NCBI GenBank assembly: GCA_017561985.1
Contig: JAFZAZ010000014.1
Location: forward strand, 186,001 to 250,000
Length of the DNA stretch: 64,000 bases
From: Lachnospiraceae bacterium
GTDB taxonomy: Bacteria; Bacillota_A; Clostridia; Lachnospirales; Lachnospiraceae
Direction of reading: 5' to 3'
Under the pieces are notes generated by a model, which searched no databases, was not told the DNA's origin, and worked only from the letters and a program-made list of their open reading frames with translations. Below, in pieces: positions 62,388-64,000 of the stretch (its first letter is position 1; every line of letters begins with the position of its first letter). The translations under genes were made by a program, and so were the position numbers.

Positions 62388-64000
62388 TTATTTGCCGGAC
62401 GCACCTCCGGCAAGATCCGCCAAAGACAGCTGGCCCTCGCTCGCGTCTCCGTGAGCCGCCTGCTGTGCTTTGCCGAGTTTTTCAAAATACTGATCGTGAG
62501 CCGCATGATACGACTTGTTGTATGCAAGGTCGTGGCCCTGGTGAAGCTGCGTGACATAGTCGTGCGCACTGTTCGCAATCTCGGGATTTACTCGCGTGAT
62601 GACCGCAACACCGATGTTCGAGCACGTGTCCGCAATTCGCGAAAAATGCGTCAGCACATCGAGCAGTCCGGTTCCTGCGTTGACCGAGCACTTGCCCTCG
62701 CGCAGGCGCGCCATATGGTTGTCGCTGAGCGCATGGATCATGTCGTCCATGACCTCCTCGAGCGGTTCTATCTCACGCGCCGCATCGACATCACGCCGTT
62801 CGAACGACTGTCTTGCAAGATCCAGCAAGCGGTCCATAACCTCGCGGGATACGGTAAGTTCCGCATGCGCCGCATCCGAAAAATGCACATTTTCCTCGTT
62901 CAGGATACGCGCGCGCTCCGAGATATCGTACGCGTGGTCTCCCATATGCTCGAACTCGCCGACGAGTTTGTAGTACTGATCCAGAATACGGATGTGAAGG
63001 TTCTCATTGAGGTGAGGCGAAAGCTGCACAAGATAATTGCTGACGCCGTCCGCGAGTGTGTCGATAATATCCTCGTCACGGTCCAGCTGCTCCTTGACCG
63101 AGAGGTCGTAATTGTCGATCAGCCCCATCGCCCGGTCGATGTTCTCAACCGACAGGTTAAACATGCGTTTCAGCGCATTATAACAGCTGTTGAACGCAAG
63201 TGCGGGCGTCGCGTAAAACACAGGATTGAGCGCTTCGAACTCGGGGATGTCCACTTTCTTCTCCGGGGAATCCTTGACAATCCGCCGCGAAAGTCTGGCA
63301 AAAACGCTGACAAGAGGAAGCAGCACGATGGCACATCCGAGATTGAACACCGTGTTCGTGTTGGCAATGCTTCCTGCCGTCATGGATTGATTCCACAGGG
63401 AATCCAGCACACCGAACGCGTGAAGCACATTGACGACGACAAGAACAAGGAACGTCTTGCCGAGGTTAAACAGAATATTTACGATACCGACACGCATCGC
63501 ATCCGCTTTCGCTCCGATCGCGCACACGATGCCGGTCGTGAGACAGTCTCCGAGGTAAATTCCGACGATGATGATATATGCAACGCCGAATGTGATAATC
63601 GTGTTCGGCGACGTTGCCATCGTCTGCAGGATTGCCACCGTCGAGGAGGAACTCTGCAGCGTAAACGCCACTCCTGCTCCGCTCAGGTAGCCCAGGAAAG
63701 GATTTCGCCCGATTCCCGCGAATATCTTGTCGATGACGCCGGTCTCGGTCAGTCCGTTCACCGAATCCGACATGTTGATGAGGCCGGTGAACAAAATACC
63801 GAAGCCCATTGCGACGCTTCCGATGGCATCGGACCTCCTGATCCGGATGAACATCAAAAGCAAAATGCCGATGACAAGAGCAATCGGTGCAAGTGTCGTA
63901 GGTTTCAAAAAGGTGAGCCACGACGTGGAATCCGAATTCAGGTCCATCAGACGGACGATCTGGCCGGTTACGGTCGTACCGACGTTCGCGCCGACGATGA
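62388..64000 (-). CDS. Na/Pi cotransporter family protein with PhoU-like domain (5' end outside window)
   Basis: The reading frame runs past the right window edge: upstream of an internal ATG at 63947 it continues in frame through VGANVGTTVTGQ, the first conserved repeat of NptA-type transporters. The second repeat is FTLQSSSSTVAILQ. Several membrane helices follow, then from about 240 residues into the visible part a cytoplasmic PhoU-like helical domain (NALKRMFNLSVENIDRAMGL, GEFEHMGDHAYDISERAR) and a His/Ala-rich tail. It likely imports or exports phosphate with sodium. The 26 bases to the alpha-galactosidase start suggest co-transcription. Confidence 0.92.
   Translation of the reverse strand, partial: IVGANVGTTVTGQIVRLMDLNSDSTSWLTFLKPTTLAPIALVIGILLLMFIRIRRSDAIGSVAMGFGILFTGLINMSDSVNGLTETGVIDKIFAGIGRNPFLGYLSGAGVAFTLQSSSSTVAILQTMATSPNTIITFGVAYIIIVGIYLGDCLTTGIVCAIGAKADAMRVGIVNILFNLGKTFLVLVVVNVLHAFGVLDSLWNQSMTAGSIANTNTVFNLGCAIVLLPLVSVFARLSRRIVKDSPEKKVDIPEFEALNPVFYATPALAFNSCYNALKRMFNLSVENIDRAMGLIDNYDLSVKEQLDRDEDIIDTLADGVSNYLVQLSPHLNENLHIRILDQYYKLVGEFEHMGDHAYDISERARILNEENVHFSDAAHAELTVSREVMDRLLDLARQSFERRDVDAAREIEPLEEVMDDMIHALSDNHMARLREGKCSVNAGTGLLDVLTHFSRIADTCSNIGVAVITRVNPEIANSAHDYVTQLHQGHDLAYNKSYHAAHDQYFEKLGKAQQAAHGDASEGQLSLADLAGGASGK

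Overview
The window looks like a chromosomal segment of a monoderm Clostridia-type Firmicute, perhaps a gut or rumen Lachnospiraceae-like organism. The reasons are CodY, YlxM-Ffh, KhpA, RbgA (YlqF), NrdR, a two-subunit aspartate carbamoyltransferase (PyrB plus PyrI), Fhs, a DUF512 radical SAM protein, Shine-Dalgarno sites of the GGAGG type, and fused ABC-FtsX exporters. GC content looks mid-50s by eye. Coding density is very high, and nearly every gene is on the minus strand. The exceptions are uxaC, pyrB and pyrI. No rRNA, tRNA, CRISPR array, prophage or insertion sequence was recognised.

Layout, left to right. 0.2-7.6 kb: tsf, rpsB, codY, topA, dprA and comM, in leftward order comM to tsf. 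7.8-12 kb: nrdR, then a DUF4867-kdgK operon divergent from uxaC. 11.8-13.2 kb: pyrB-pyrI. 13.3-15.6 kb: nfeD, an SPFH/stomatin gene and a rhomboid protease gene in one tight operon. 15.8-23.7 kb: a multicomponent ABC exporter with two lipoprotein adaptors, a permease and two ATPases. 23.8-25.5 kb: fhs. 25.7-35.8 kb: mannose-6-phosphate isomerase, phosphohexomutase, a GH26-like hydrolase and two fused ABC-FtsX exporters. 35.8-40.8 kb: mutS, an RNase HI gene and a membrane-anchored MutS-like ATPase. 40.8-45.5 kb: uxuB, uxuA and a GH67 alpha-glucuronidase. 45.5-50.7 kb: an SH3b protein, gpsA, plsY, der and the DUF512 radical SAM gene. 50.8-59.2 kb: yfiH, yraN, rnhB, ylqF, lepB, rplS, an unknown membrane protein, trmD, rimM, khpA, rpsP, ffh and ylxM. 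59.4-64 kb: a SpoU methyltransferase, a GH36 alpha-galactosidase and a partial Na/Pi cotransporter.

How genes work together. GH67 releases (methyl)glucuronate from imported xylan oligosaccharides. UxaC, UxuB, UxuA and KdgK then carry glucuronate through fructuronate, mannonate and KDG to KDPG. The two loci are about 28 kb apart, and no aldolase or regulator was seen. The ylxM-to-yraN and comM-to-tsf blocks are the two halves of a gene order often contiguous in Clostridia. Here they are collinear but separated by about 44 kb.

The strongest unexplained signal is a short DNA motif, CGNAAAATG (reverse complement CATTTTNCG). It recurs far more often than base composition predicts, in several reading frames and between genes, sometimes as inverted pairs. 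The clearest gene-level novelty is the nfeD-SPFH-rhomboid operon, which recalls the mitochondrial pairing of a stomatin-like protein with a rhomboid protease.
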